64,000 nucleotides of DNA from Verrucomicrobiia bacterium (GTDB lineage Bacteria > Verrucomicrobiota > Verrucomicrobiia > Limisphaerales > JADLHS01): contig JAHCLO010000006.1 of assembly GCA_026125285.1 (NCBI GenBank), positions 1-64,000 on the forward strand, read 5' to 3'. Within the stretch, counting starts at the first letter, position 1. Each line of letters opens with the position of its first letter. The position numbers and the translations under genes are program-made. The notes beneath the pieces were generated by a model. The model did not search any database. It had not been told where the DNA came from and saw only the letters and a list, made by a program, of their open reading frames with translations. Positions 42,045 through 49,642 of the stretch are shown here, piece after piece.

Positions 42045-44257
42045 GCGCTGGCGTAGGCTTTGGTTTCCGCAGGGGACGGTGCAGGACGCCCCTGCGGTTC
42101 GAGCCGGCAGGCGCACACCTTGAATTCGGGAATCTTGGAGACGGGATCGAGATGTCCCGAAGTGAGCTGATTGGCGGACTTCTTGCCCGGCCAATGATAG
42201 GGAATGAACACGGTGTCCTCGCGAATGGTTTCGACGAGTTGCGCGGGAAATTCCGCCGCCCCGCGCCGCGTCACAACCTTCACCAACTCGCGATCCTTGA
42301 TGCCGAAACGCGCCGCCGTCTTGGGATGTATTTCCAGCAACGGTTCGGGATATTGTTCGACAAGTTTGCCGATGCGCCGCGTCTGTGTGCCGCTCAGGTA
42401 TTGCGACACCACACGACCGGTGGTGAGAATCATCGGGTATTCCGCATCCGTGAGTTCGGCCGGTTCGCGATAAGCCACGCCGTTAAAATGCGCCCGGCCA
42501 TCGGGTGTTTTGAATTTGCGGTCCTCCCACAATCGCGGCGTGCCAGGATGATCTTCCGAAGGGCACGGCCAGAACACACCCATGTTATCTTCGATCTTTT
42601 TGTAGGTGATTCCGAAGTAGTCCGCTGTGCCCCCTTTGGAAGCGACGCGCAACTCGTTGAAGATCTCCTCGGAGGAATTGAAACCGAAATGCTTCTCCGC
42701 ACCCAGCCGTTTGGCGAGTTCCAGCAAGATGCTGGTGTCGGTGCGGGCGTTGCCCGGAGGATTCACGGCCTTGCGAATACGCACGACGCGCCCCTCGGCG
42801 GTTGTCACCGTGCCTTCCTCCTCTTCGTGCAACGAACCGGGCAGGATGATATTGGCGTGACGGGCGGTTTCGTTCAGGAAGAAATCAATGCAGGCGTAGA
42901 ATTCCAGCTTCTCCAGCGCCTCGCGGATCATGTTGTTGTTCGGCAGCGAGACGAGCGGATTGAAGCAAATGCTCAACAGGCCCTTGATTTCGCCACGGTG
43001 AATCGCCTCCATGATTTCATAGGCGGTGAGTCCCTTGCCGGGCAATTCCTTCTCATCAATACCCCAAACCCCACTGATGTATTTGCGATGCTCCGGATTC
43101 TCGATGTCGCGATTGCCAGGAAGTTGGTCACACTTGTGACCGTGCTCGCGTCCGCCCTGGCCATTGCCCTGGCCGGTGATGGTCGCGTAACCGCAATAAG
43201 GCTTGCCGATGCGCCCGGTCGCCAGCACCAAGTTGATGCAGGCCACCACGTTTTCGACGCCTTTGCTCTGGTGCTCGATGCCACGCGCGTGCAGCAGAAA
43301 ACTTGTCTTGGCCGCACCCCACCACTGCGCCGCCTGCATGATCTTTTCCTTGGCGATGCCCGTCGTGCGCTCCGCCCATTCGAGGTCGTAGTCCTTCACC
43401 GCTTCTTTTGCCTTTTCAAAGTCGGTGGTGTGATTGGCGATGAAATCGTGATCGAGCCAGTCGTGCTTGATGAGCTGATGCAGAATCGCGCCGTAGAGGG
43501 CGGAATCACGGCCCGGTCGAATCGGCAGATGCAAATCAGCGGTGCGGGCGATGGGCGTGAGTCGTGGGTCAACCACGATGAGCTTCGCGCCATTATCGCG
43601 CGCCTGCCAAATCCAGTGCGTGAGCGTCGGAAACGTTTCGCTGACGTTCGTTCCGCAGATCATCACCACTTCGGCGTGCGCGAGGTCGGAATAGTTGTTT
43701 GAACCACGGTCGAGCCCGAATGCCTTCTTGTTGCCTGCTCCGGCGCTCACCATGCAGAGCCGCCCGTTGTAATCGAGATTCCTGGTTTTGAGCGCCACCC
43801 GCGCAAATTTGCCGACAAGATAGCTCTTTTCATTTGTGAGCGAGACGCCGGAAAGCATGGCAAACGCGTCCTTGCCGTATTTGCCTTGGATTCGTTGAAT
43901 CTCGGAGACCACGCGCTCAAAAGCTGCTTCCCAGGCAATGGGACGGAAGCCTTTTCCTTCGACGCGCTCTATCGGATCAAGCAACCGATCGGGATGGTTG
44001 TTCTGAAGATAACGCTGAACACCCTTCGGACACAGCCGCCCTTCGTTGAAAGGAAACTCCTCCCAGGGTTCAAAACCGACGATGCGATTGTCCTTCACCA
44101 GCAGTTTGATGCCGCATTGCATGCCGCAAAAGCAGCAATGTGTTTTGACGACGTCATCCGGTTCGTCACGCCCCGGGTAGCCTTGCATGGGGGGGAAATT
44201 CAGCGACGGCCCGAATTGAGTGATCAGGTTCTCGGCGGATACAGGTAAAGTGGCCAT
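42041..44257 (-). CDS. cytoplasmic molybdopterin nitrate reductase, NasC/NarB type
   Basis: 738 residues, without Tat signal. The [4Fe-4S] ligands are C41, C44, C48 and C76 ([14 protein letters not shown]). C168 in [10 protein letters not shown] is the Mo ligand, as in NapA/NarB-type enzymes. The end matches the molybdopterin dinucleotide-binding domain. Assimilatory enzymes of this type are usually fed by ferredoxin or NADH; here it is flanked by ferredoxin-like, Rieske and cytochrome b genes plus narK, so a membrane-linked respiratory role is likely. Formate dehydrogenase is an alternative reading, but the Cys and narK favour nitrate. Confidence 0.85.
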   Translation of the reverse strand: MATLPVSAENLITQFGPSLNFPPMQGYPGRDEPDDVVKTHCCFCGMQCGIKLLVKDNRIVGFEPWEEFPFNEGRLCPKGVQRYLQNNHPDRLLDPIERVEGKGFRPIAWEAAFERVVSEIQRIQGKYGKDAFAMLSGVSLTNEKSYLVGKFARVALKTRNLDYNGRLCMVSAGAGNKKAFGLDRGSNNYSDLAHAEVVMICGTNVSETFPTLTHWIWQARDNGAKLIVVDPRLTPIARTADLHLPIRPGRDSALYGAILHQLIKHDWLDHDFIANHTTDFEKAKEAVKDYDLEWAERTTGIAKEKIMQAAQWWGAAKTSFLLHARGIEHQSKGVENVVACINLVLATGRIGKPYCGYATITGQGNGQGGREHGHKCDQLPGNRDIENPEHRKYISGVWGIDEKELPGKGLTAYEIMEAIHRGEIKGLLSICFNPLVSLPNNNMIREALEKLEFYACIDFFLNETARHANIILPGSLHEEEEGTVTTAEGRVVRIRKAVNPPGNARTDTSILLELAKRLGAEKHFGFNSSEEIFNELRVASKGGTADYFGITYKKIEDNMGVFWPCPSEDHPGTPRLWEDRKFKTPDGRAHFNGVAYREPAELTDAEYPMILTTGRVVSQYLSGTQTRRIGKLVEQYPEPLLEIHPKTAARFGIKDRELVKVVTRRGAAEFPAQLVETIREDTVFIPYHWPGKKSANQLTSGHLDPVSKIPEFKVCACRLEPQGRPAPSPAETKAYASA

Positions 44258-44263
44258 GACGAT

Positions 44264-45310
44264 TTATCCAAAAAGCGAACCGGCCTTTTGCCGGGCCTTG
44301 AGATGTGCTTTGGCCAGCAGGGCGCGTTTCCCCTGCGGGCTGTATTCAATATGCGATTTGCCATCCTTGCGCGCGTAATTGAAACCCAGTTCTGCCGCGA
44401 CGGCTTTGACATCGTCCACGTGCATTTGCGAGTCGAACTCCTTCGTGGTGTGCGGACAAACCGCCTGCGGACCTTCCGCACCGGCGCGGCGATAGATGGC
44501 GATCCCAAGTTGCGCCGGACGCTGGATGATGTGGTAGAACTTCCCGAAGGGCATCCAGAGCAAAAACAAAATGACGGTAATGGCGTGGGTGATGGCCATG
44601 AACTGATGCGCTTTGCCCTCCATGAACTTGTAGTCGAGGCTGATGCCCAGGCCGGTCAACGAAATCGCCAGCAACAACAGCAGCGGCAGCCAGTCGCCCT
44701 CGAACGTTTGGATCGCGATCTGTCCTGCGTGCGTGAGGCGACGGCGCATCATGATCATCACACCCGCGATCACGAGAATCGCCGACCAATTCAATCCGTT
44801 GAAAATGATCTCCGCCAGCACCGTGTGCAGTGGAAATTCCATGATCTTGAAACCGAAGACGAAAATCTCATAGATGTTGATGCCGCCCGGTTTCAAGCCA
44901 AAGTGAATCCAACCAAAGACCAGCGGGAACGTGATGGCAAACGCCAGGAGGCATCCCCAGGCCATGAGCATGTGACCGAAACCACGCGCCTTGCCCCGGT
45001 TGCGGATGAATTTCTGACCGAGAAACTGGACGATGAAATGTTTCACCAGTTCCCAGCCGTAAGCGATGGTTCGTCCGGTGAAGAACAACTTCCAGCCCCG
45101 CGCGAAATAGCGCCACGTGGGCGGTCGTTGCAGCCAAACCGTGTAACGATAGACAATCCCGAAGCAGGCGAAGATGCAGCCGAACAGATAGGCCACCAGT
45201 GCCGGATCGAAGTTCGTCAGGTTACGCGAGCCAATGAGAATCGAAGCCACCAGCAGCACCGTGGCTACTGCGGCGACCAACGCGGCCCGGAGATTGAGCG
45301 TGTTGAACAT
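44264..45310 (-). CDS. NarI/DsrM-like cytochrome b membrane subunit
   Basis: 348 residues, about six membrane helices. Histidines placed to hold haem b are in GHMLMAWG, FPLHTVLAE, HQFMAITHAI and KFYHIIQ. This resembles NarI-type quinol-oxidising subunits. The C-terminal 80 residues are soluble and probably cytoplasmic, where the NarB-type subunit could dock. It is the first gene of the operon; the DNR/FNR-type box lies about 110 bp upstream. Confidence 0.85.
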   Translation of the reverse strand: MFNTLNLRAALVAAVATVLLVASILIGSRNLTNFDPALVAYLFGCIFACFGIVYRYTVWLQRPPTWRYFARGWKLFFTGRTIAYGWELVKHFIVQFLGQKFIRNRGKARGFGHMLMAWGCLLAFAITFPLVFGWIHFGLKPGGINIYEIFVFGFKIMEFPLHTVLAEIIFNGLNWSAILVIAGVMIMMRRRLTHAGQIAIQTFEGDWLPLLLLLAISLTGLGISLDYKFMEGKAHQFMAITHAITVILFLLWMPFGKFYHIIQRPAQLGIAIYRRAGAEGPQAVCPHTTKEFDSQMHVDDVKAVAAELGFNYARKDGKSHIEYSPQGKRALLAKAHLKARQKAGSLFG

Positions 45311-45420
45311 GGGACTCTGGCTAATTCTGTCGATTCAGCATCGGAATGACGAGCGCAGAATTTGGTGCGCGTCGCATTTCCATCACGATTGAACCGTAAC
45401 TGAAAGCGACGCAGCCGACA

Positions 45421-45434
45421 TTGACTCACATCAA
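45421..45434 (-). promoter_or_regulatory. DNR/FNR-type box (TTGACtcacATCAA) before second nitrate reductase operon
   Basis: The palindrome is centred at 45427.5. On the minus strand a TACGGT hexamer (45398-45393), with the key T, A and final T, follows after exactly 22 bp. A class II start near 45386 would leave a 76-base leader to the ATG at 45310. Confidence 0.68.
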
Positions 45435-45487
45435 AGCGTGATTGAGTGCACAGAAACTCGCGCTTGTTCTCGCTTTCCAAAGAACCG

Positions 45488-45913
45488 TCATTCTCTGACT
45501 GCGCCTAGCTGATTGAGTAATCCGGTGAGTTCCGGTCCAATCCGCCGCAATTGCTCCTCGTGGGCCGAGGAAAGCTTGTCGAGGATTTGCTCTCCACGCG
45601 GCGTCAGGCGCACATTCACCTGTCGCCGGTCGCTGTCCGATTGTGCGCGGACGACCAGTTTCAGTTTGGCCAGACGATCCAACAGTTCGACCGTGCTGTG
45701 ATGGCGAAGTTGCAGTCTTTCGGCCAGTTCGCTCACGGTCACTTCATCGCGCCGCGGAAAACCCTTGATGGCCAGCAACGCCTGGTGTTGTTGTGGTGTC
45801 AGGCCCGCGCGCTTCGCGGCATCCTCGCTGAAGCGAAGAAACTGCCGCAACGCATAGCGAAACGCCGCGAGGTTCTCGTATTGCAATTGGGACAGTTTTT
45901 TGCGTGCTGCCAT
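45488..45913 (-). CDS. MarR-family transcriptional regulator
   Basis: 141 residues. The winged helix-turn-helix covers about 45-105 (VTVSELAERLQLRHHSTVEL, then SDRRQVNVRLTPRGEQIL). I chose the ATG at 45913; six residues upstream are possible. It is divergent from the ClC channel, whose promoter contains a perfect inverted repeat that is probably its operator. Confidence 0.88.
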   Translation of the reverse strand: MAARKKLSQLQYENLAAFRYALRQFLRFSEDAAKRAGLTPQQHQALLAIKGFPRRDEVTVSELAERLQLRHHSTVELLDRLAKLKLVVRAQSDSDRRQVNVRLTPRGEQILDKLSSAHEEQLRRIGPELTGLLNQLGAVRE

Positions 45914-45959
45914 CCACGTGAAGCCTAGCACGAGCCATCCCCGTGACGCTACTGCGGAA

Positions 45960-45986
45960 TTGACGTATATCGCACTACGATATAAT
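45960..45986 (+). promoter_or_regulatory. clc promoter with nested MarR operator
   Basis: TTGACG (45960-45965) and TATAAT (45981-45986) form a promoter with a short 15-bp spacer. TATATCG (45966-45972) and CGATATA (45978-45984) are a perfect 7-bp inverted repeat with a 5-bp spacer, filling the gap between the two hexamers and touching the -10. The start would be only about 6 bases before the ATG at 45999. Confidence 0.75.
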
Positions 45987-45998
45987 CTCTACGCCCTT

Positions 45999-47798
45999 AT
46001 GGATGATGAAGACTCACGGTTCGAACCGGCTGCCGGGTTGGATGGGCGGGTGGCGTCCCATGCCGGTCTGGCCGATTTCAGCACGGATCGGCGCGTCGTG
46101 ATTCTTTCGGCGGTGGCAGCGGCCATTGGCGTGATTGGTTCGTTGGTGGCGTTTGCGCTTCTCTGGCTTATTGCGGTCATCACCAACCTGGCGTTTTATC
46201 AACGCTTCTCCGCACTGCCGGCTCTGCCGCAGGTCAATCATCTCGGATACTGGGTTATTGCCGTGCCCGTTGTTGGCGCTCTCATTATTGGCCTGATGGC
46301 ACGGTTTGGTTCGGATAAGATACGCGGCCATGGGATTCCCGAGGCGCTGGAGGCCATCCTGCTCGGACGAAGCCGGATTCAAACCAAGGTCGCAATTCTC
46401 AAACCCATCTCGGCGGCCATTTCCATCGGCACAGGCGGACCATTTGGCGCGGAAGGGCCAATCATCATGACCGGAGGAGCGTTTGGCTCGATCATCGCAC
46501 AGCAGTTTCACCTCAGTGCGGCGGAGCGTAAGACCTTGCTGGTTGCGGGTGCGGCAGCAGGCATGTCGGCGGTGTTCGCAACGCCGGTTGCCGCGATTCT
46601 GCTGGCGGTGGAATTGCTCCTGTTCGAATGGAAGCCGCGCAGCTTCATTCCAGTGGCCGTGGCCGCCATTGTGGCGGCTGCCATGCGAGTGCCGCTGCTC
46701 GGTATAGGACCAATCTTTCCAATCGTTGCCCACAACGCTCCTTCCGGTGCACAACTCATCATGGCCAGCGGCGTAGGATTGGTTGCCGGACTCGGAGCGG
46801 GATTATTGACGCAATTGGTTTACACATTTGAAGATTTGTTTCAGAAGCTGCCGTTTCACTGGATGTGGTGGCCGGCAATTGGCGCTGTAGTTGTCGGCGT
46901 CGGCGGCATCATCGAGCCGCGCGTGCTTGGTGTCGGCTACGATACAATTCATACCTTGTTGCGTGGCGAGATGATCGGCGCGGCGGTGGCAGGACTGATG
47001 ATTGCCAAAGCGCTGGTCTGGGCCGTTGCGCTGGGCTCAGGAACATCGGGCGGTGTGCTTGCGCCATTGCTCATCATCGGCAGCGCACTCGGTGCGCTCA
47101 TTGGACAATGGCTTCCCGGGCATGAGGCCGGCCTATGGGCGCTGATCGGCATGGCCGCAATGATGAGTGGGACGATGCGCGCACCGCTGACGGCCATGGT
47201 TTTTGCCGTGGAATTGACACATGATTTCATGATGCTCCCAGCCTTGCTCGTCGGAACGGTGGCGGCATTCGGCGTCACCGTTCTGCTCATGCGGCGTTCC
47301 ATCCTGACCGAGAGACTGGCCCGCCGCGGACATCACGTCACGTGTGAATACAGTATTGATCCGTTCGAGTTGGCCCGAGTAGGCGACGTGATGGAACGAG
47401 ACGTGCCCTGTGTTCCCGCCACCATGAAGCTCGCTGAGCTGTCCGACCTGATTGGCGACGGAAGTTCTCCCGTCAGTCAACGGCAGGGCACGCTGATTGT
47501 GGATGAGCAACAGCAACTCGTTGGGATCATTACTCGTGGAGACATGGTGCGCGCACTGCGGCAAGACCCGTCCGGGGGGATGACCGTAGCTGCGGCGGGC
47601 AGCACTGATCTCGTCACTACGCATTCACATGAACCCCTGCACGCAGCGCTTGCCAGGATGTTGCATAGAAACATCGGTCGCCTGCCCGTGGTTGATCAGG
47701 CCAACCCAAGACATGTGGTTGGCTACCTTGGTCGGGCGGCCATTCTTTCCGCGCGAATGAGGTTGCTGCACGAAGAAGATCTTCGCGAACGCGGCTGA
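45999..47798 (+). CDS. ClC chloride channel/antiporter with CBS pair
   Basis: 599 residues. The channel core (about 30-440) has the selectivity motifs GTGGPFGAEGPIIM, with the gating glutamate, and GSGTSGGVLAPLL. Two CBS domains follow (about 460-595), which often sense nucleotides. Such proteins move chloride, sometimes nitrate, and often exchange it for protons. In a nitrate-rich context an anion role is attractive but not shown. I chose the ATG at 45999, downstream of the promoter; a longer frame from 45900 would overlap marR. Confidence 0.92.
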   Translation: MDDEDSRFEPAAGLDGRVASHAGLADFSTDRRVVILSAVAAAIGVIGSLVAFALLWLIAVITNLAFYQRFSALPALPQVNHLGYWVIAVPVVGALIIGLMARFGSDKIRGHGIPEALEAILLGRSRIQTKVAILKPISAAISIGTGGPFGAEGPIIMTGGAFGSIIAQQFHLSAAERKTLLVAGAAAGMSAVFATPVAAILLAVELLLFEWKPRSFIPVAVAAIVAAAMRVPLLGIGPIFPIVAHNAPSGAQLIMASGVGLVAGLGAGLLTQLVYTFEDLFQKLPFHWMWWPAIGAVVVGVGGIIEPRVLGVGYDTIHTLLRGEMIGAAVAGLMIAKALVWAVALGSGTSGGVLAPLLIIGSALGALIGQWLPGHEAGLWALIGMAAMMSGTMRAPLTAMVFAVELTHDFMMLPALLVGTVAAFGVTVLLMRRSILTERLARRGHHVTCEYSIDPFELARVGDVMERDVPCVPATMKLAELSDLIGDGSSPVSQRQGTLIVDEQQQLVGIITRGDMVRALRQDPSGGMTVAAAGSTDLVTTHSHEPLHAALARMLHRNIGRLPVVDQANPRHVVGYLGRAAILSARMRLLHEEDLRERG

Positions 47799-47828
47799 AA
47801 TCGTAACAACCCAAACCTTTTGGCTTCT

Positions 47829-47900
47829 ATGCTAAAAATACTCCTGCTCAAATTCACTCTCGCGGTCCTCGCGGGCTGGACAATCCTTGAGTTGCTCTAA
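47829..47900 (+). CDS. possible 23-residue membrane peptide
   Basis: An ATG opens a 23-codon frame ending in TAA. The product MLKILLLKFTLAVLAGWTI (and four more residues, LELL) is one hydrophobic helix with two lysines near the N-terminus. No Shine-Dalgarno sequence is clear. It lies between clc and the DNR/FNR-type box at 47923. It could be a real small membrane protein or chance. Confidence 0.35.
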   Translation: MLKILLLKFTLAVLAGWTILELL

Positions 47901-47922
47901 TCCGCAATTGCAGCCCGAAGCT

Positions 47923-47936
47923 TTGACCCCGGTCAA
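47923..47936 (+). promoter_or_regulatory. DNR/FNR-type box (TTGACcccgGTCAA) before moa region
   Basis: A perfect TTGAC-N4-GTCAA palindrome. A weak CAAACT (47959-47964) follows at the class II distance of 22 bp, predicting a start near 47971, before the ATGs at 47979 and 47994. It could drive the zinc-binding protein and the molybdopterin genes after it. Confidence 0.62.
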
Positions 47937-47993
47937 GGTTCGCCACCGCTGGATGGTCCAAACTGGAGTTGTGAGTCAATGCTCACCACGGTC

Positions 47994-48416
47994 ATGAGCG
48001 AGAACAAGAAACTTCCATTGGTTTACTCCTGCTCCGGCGCTTCAAGCGCTGCGCAGTTGGCCAACCACCTTGCCGTGAAACTCGACCGGCTCAATGTCGC
48101 CGAGATGTCTTGTATTGCGGGAGTGGGCGGTGATGTGAAGCCTTTGGTGGGCGTCGCCAAGTCGGGCCGGACGATCATCGCCCTTGACGGGTGTCCACTT
48201 CACTGCGTTGGGCATATTCTCAAACGCCACGGGTTGCGAGCGGACAAGCATTACGACTTGAGCCGGCTCGGGGTGCAGAAACGAAAGCACGAGGATTTTG
48301 ATTCGCAGGAGGCCCAGCGAGTGCTGGCGCGAATTCACAAGGAACTTGTCAAACCGGCAGACAATTTGACGACGGACCGTCCGTTGCAATCTGCAACCCA
48401 CAGTGGACAAGGCTAA
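47994..48416 (+). CDS. DGC-domain putative zinc-binding protein
   Basis: 140 residues. The family motif LDGC-PLHC is present, with further cysteines in LVYSCSG and MSCIAGVGGD placed to complete a metal site. DGC proteins are small and of uncertain function, often near molybdenum or metal genes. An in-frame ATG at 47979 is the alternative start. It is 23 bp before the truncated moaD copy. Confidence 0.82.
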   Translation: MSENKKLPLVYSCSGASSAAQLANHLAVKLDRLNVAEMSCIAGVGGDVKPLVGVAKSGRTIIALDGCPLHCVGHILKRHGLRADKHYDLSRLGVQKRKHEDFDSQEAQRVLARIHKELVKPADNLTTDRPLQSATHSGQG

Positions 48417-48439
48417 AGCGGTTTTCTAAAACACCTGTC

Positions 48440-48646
48440 ATGCGCATCCTCTTCTTCGCCCACCTGAAAGACATCACCCGCTGCGCGGAAATGACCGTCC
48501 AGTGCGGGGAGACGAATACCGCTGGGCTTTGGCGGAAACTTGTTTCCGCGCATCCCGGACTGGAGCGGGTTCAAAACTCGGTGCGACTGGCGAACAATCC
48601 GGAGTATTTGAATTCGGTGGAACTATCTACAGACACGGATGGCTGA
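48440..48646 (+). CDS. MoaD-like protein lacking the C-terminal diglycine
   Basis: 68 residues. The first 55 match the MoaD at 49396-49632 (MRILFFAHLKDxTRCAEM, HPGLER, SVR), but the frame stops at TDTDG, before the last strand and the Gly-Gly that carries thiocarboxylate. It therefore cannot donate sulfur as MoaD does. The overlap with the tauE start suggests that the end was lost when the two genes were joined. It may be a decaying duplicate. Confidence 0.7.
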   Translation: MRILFFAHLKDITRCAEMTVQCGETNTAGLWRKLVSAHPGLERVQNSVRLANNPEYLNSVELSTDTDG

Positions 48647-49394
48647 GCTAACCGACATTCAAACCATAGTGCTTCCCATGGTGGTTGGCTTCGTGGCGTT
48701 CCTGTATTCCTCGGTTGGGCATGGTGGAGCAACAGGCTATCTGGCAGCTGCAGCTTTGCTCGGATTGTCGGCGGCTGTGGCTCGGCCGGGGGCGCTGTGG
48801 ATGAATTGCTGCGTTGCTGGCATTGCGTTCTGGCGTTTTCAACGTGCCGGGTTCTTTGACGTCAGAATCTTTGTTCCGCTGGCGGTCGCATCCATTCCGT
48901 GCGCCTGGTTGGGCAGCCGGATGCACCTGGAAGGACGCGGTTATGCGTTGGTGCTAGGGGCGGCACTGCTGGCTGCCGGATGGTTTCTTGGCTGGGGTCG
49001 CCGCGAACACGAGACCAGCACGAGGCGGCCCATCGGTTTGCCCATCGCTTTGTTGGCAGGTGGCGGACTCGGCTTCCTCGCAGGTCTCACCGGCATTGGT
49101 GGTGGCGTGTTCCTCACGCCACTGCTGATCTTTCTGAACTGGACGCCAGCCAAGGTTGCTGGCGGCATCTCCGCTTTGTTCATCGTCGTGAACTCCATCG
49201 CCGGACTGGCCGGTTTGGGTGGCAAGGCACTGGTCTGGCAACCGATGTTCATTGGTGCAATCGTGCTGGGCATCGCGGGCGCTTTACTCGGCACGCACTA
49301 CGGCGTGAGCCGCTGGCGCACGCCGGCTTTCCTCCAGGCGCTTGTGGTGGTGCTGTGGATTGCGTCCGCCAAACTCATCCTTACTGGAAAATGA
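48639..49394 (+). CDS. TauE/SafE-family membrane exporter
   Basis: 251 residues, about eight membrane helices in two repeats. The repeat motifs are VGHGGATGYLAAAALLGLS and LTGIGGGVFLTPLLIF. The family exports small sulfur anions such as sulfite or sulfoacetate. Its place between two moaD copies could tie it to sulfur by-products of cofactor making, but the substrate is unknown. Its ATG overlaps the stop of the truncated copy. Confidence 0.88.
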   Translation: MAELTDIQTIVLPMVVGFVAFLYSSVGHGGATGYLAAAALLGLSAAVARPGALWMNCCVAGIAFWRFQRAGFFDVRIFVPLAVASIPCAWLGSRMHLEGRGYALVLGAALLAAGWFLGWGRREHETSTRRPIGLPIALLAGGGLGFLAGLTGIGGGVFLTPLLIFLNWTPAKVAGGISALFIVVNSIAGLAGLGGKALVWQPMFIGAIVLGIAGALLGTHYGVSRWRTPAFLQALVVVLWIASAKLILTGK

Positions 49395-49395
49395 T

Positions 49396-49632
49396 ATGCG
49401 TATCCTGTTTTTTGCTCATCTCAAAGACGTGACACGCTGTGCGGAAATGAATCTGCCGTGCGCTGAAACCGATGCGGACGGCCTGTGGCGCGCGCTCATT
49501 GCCGTGCATCCAGGACTGGAACGGTTTCGCAGTTCGGTGCGTTTCGCACGAAATTCGGAATACGTCGGCCCGGAAGACCGATTCAACGATGCCGACGAAG
49601 TGGCCTTGATCCCGCCAGTTTCAGGCGGTTGA
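49396..49632 (+). CDS. moaD: molybdopterin synthase small subunit MoaD
   Basis: 78 residues with the ubiquitin-like fold and the C-terminal VALIPPVSGG. The final glycine is thiocarboxylated and gives sulfur to precursor Z within molybdopterin synthase. The gene starts one base after tauE and lies 10 bp before the moaE-moeA fusion. It is the intact copy of the pair. Confidence 0.9.
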   Translation: MRILFFAHLKDVTRCAEMNLPCAETDADGLWRALIAVHPGLERFRSSVRFARNSEYVGPEDRFNDADEVALIPPVSGG

Positions 49633-49642
49633 ATGCACGCCC

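Noticed and set aside
42152..43702. 516-codon plus-strand frame
   Set aside because: Antisense to the NarB-type reductase gene, whose motifs are unambiguous.
44288..45349. 353-codon plus-strand frame
   Set aside because: Antisense to the cytochrome b gene; composition is polar and repetitive, with no domain.
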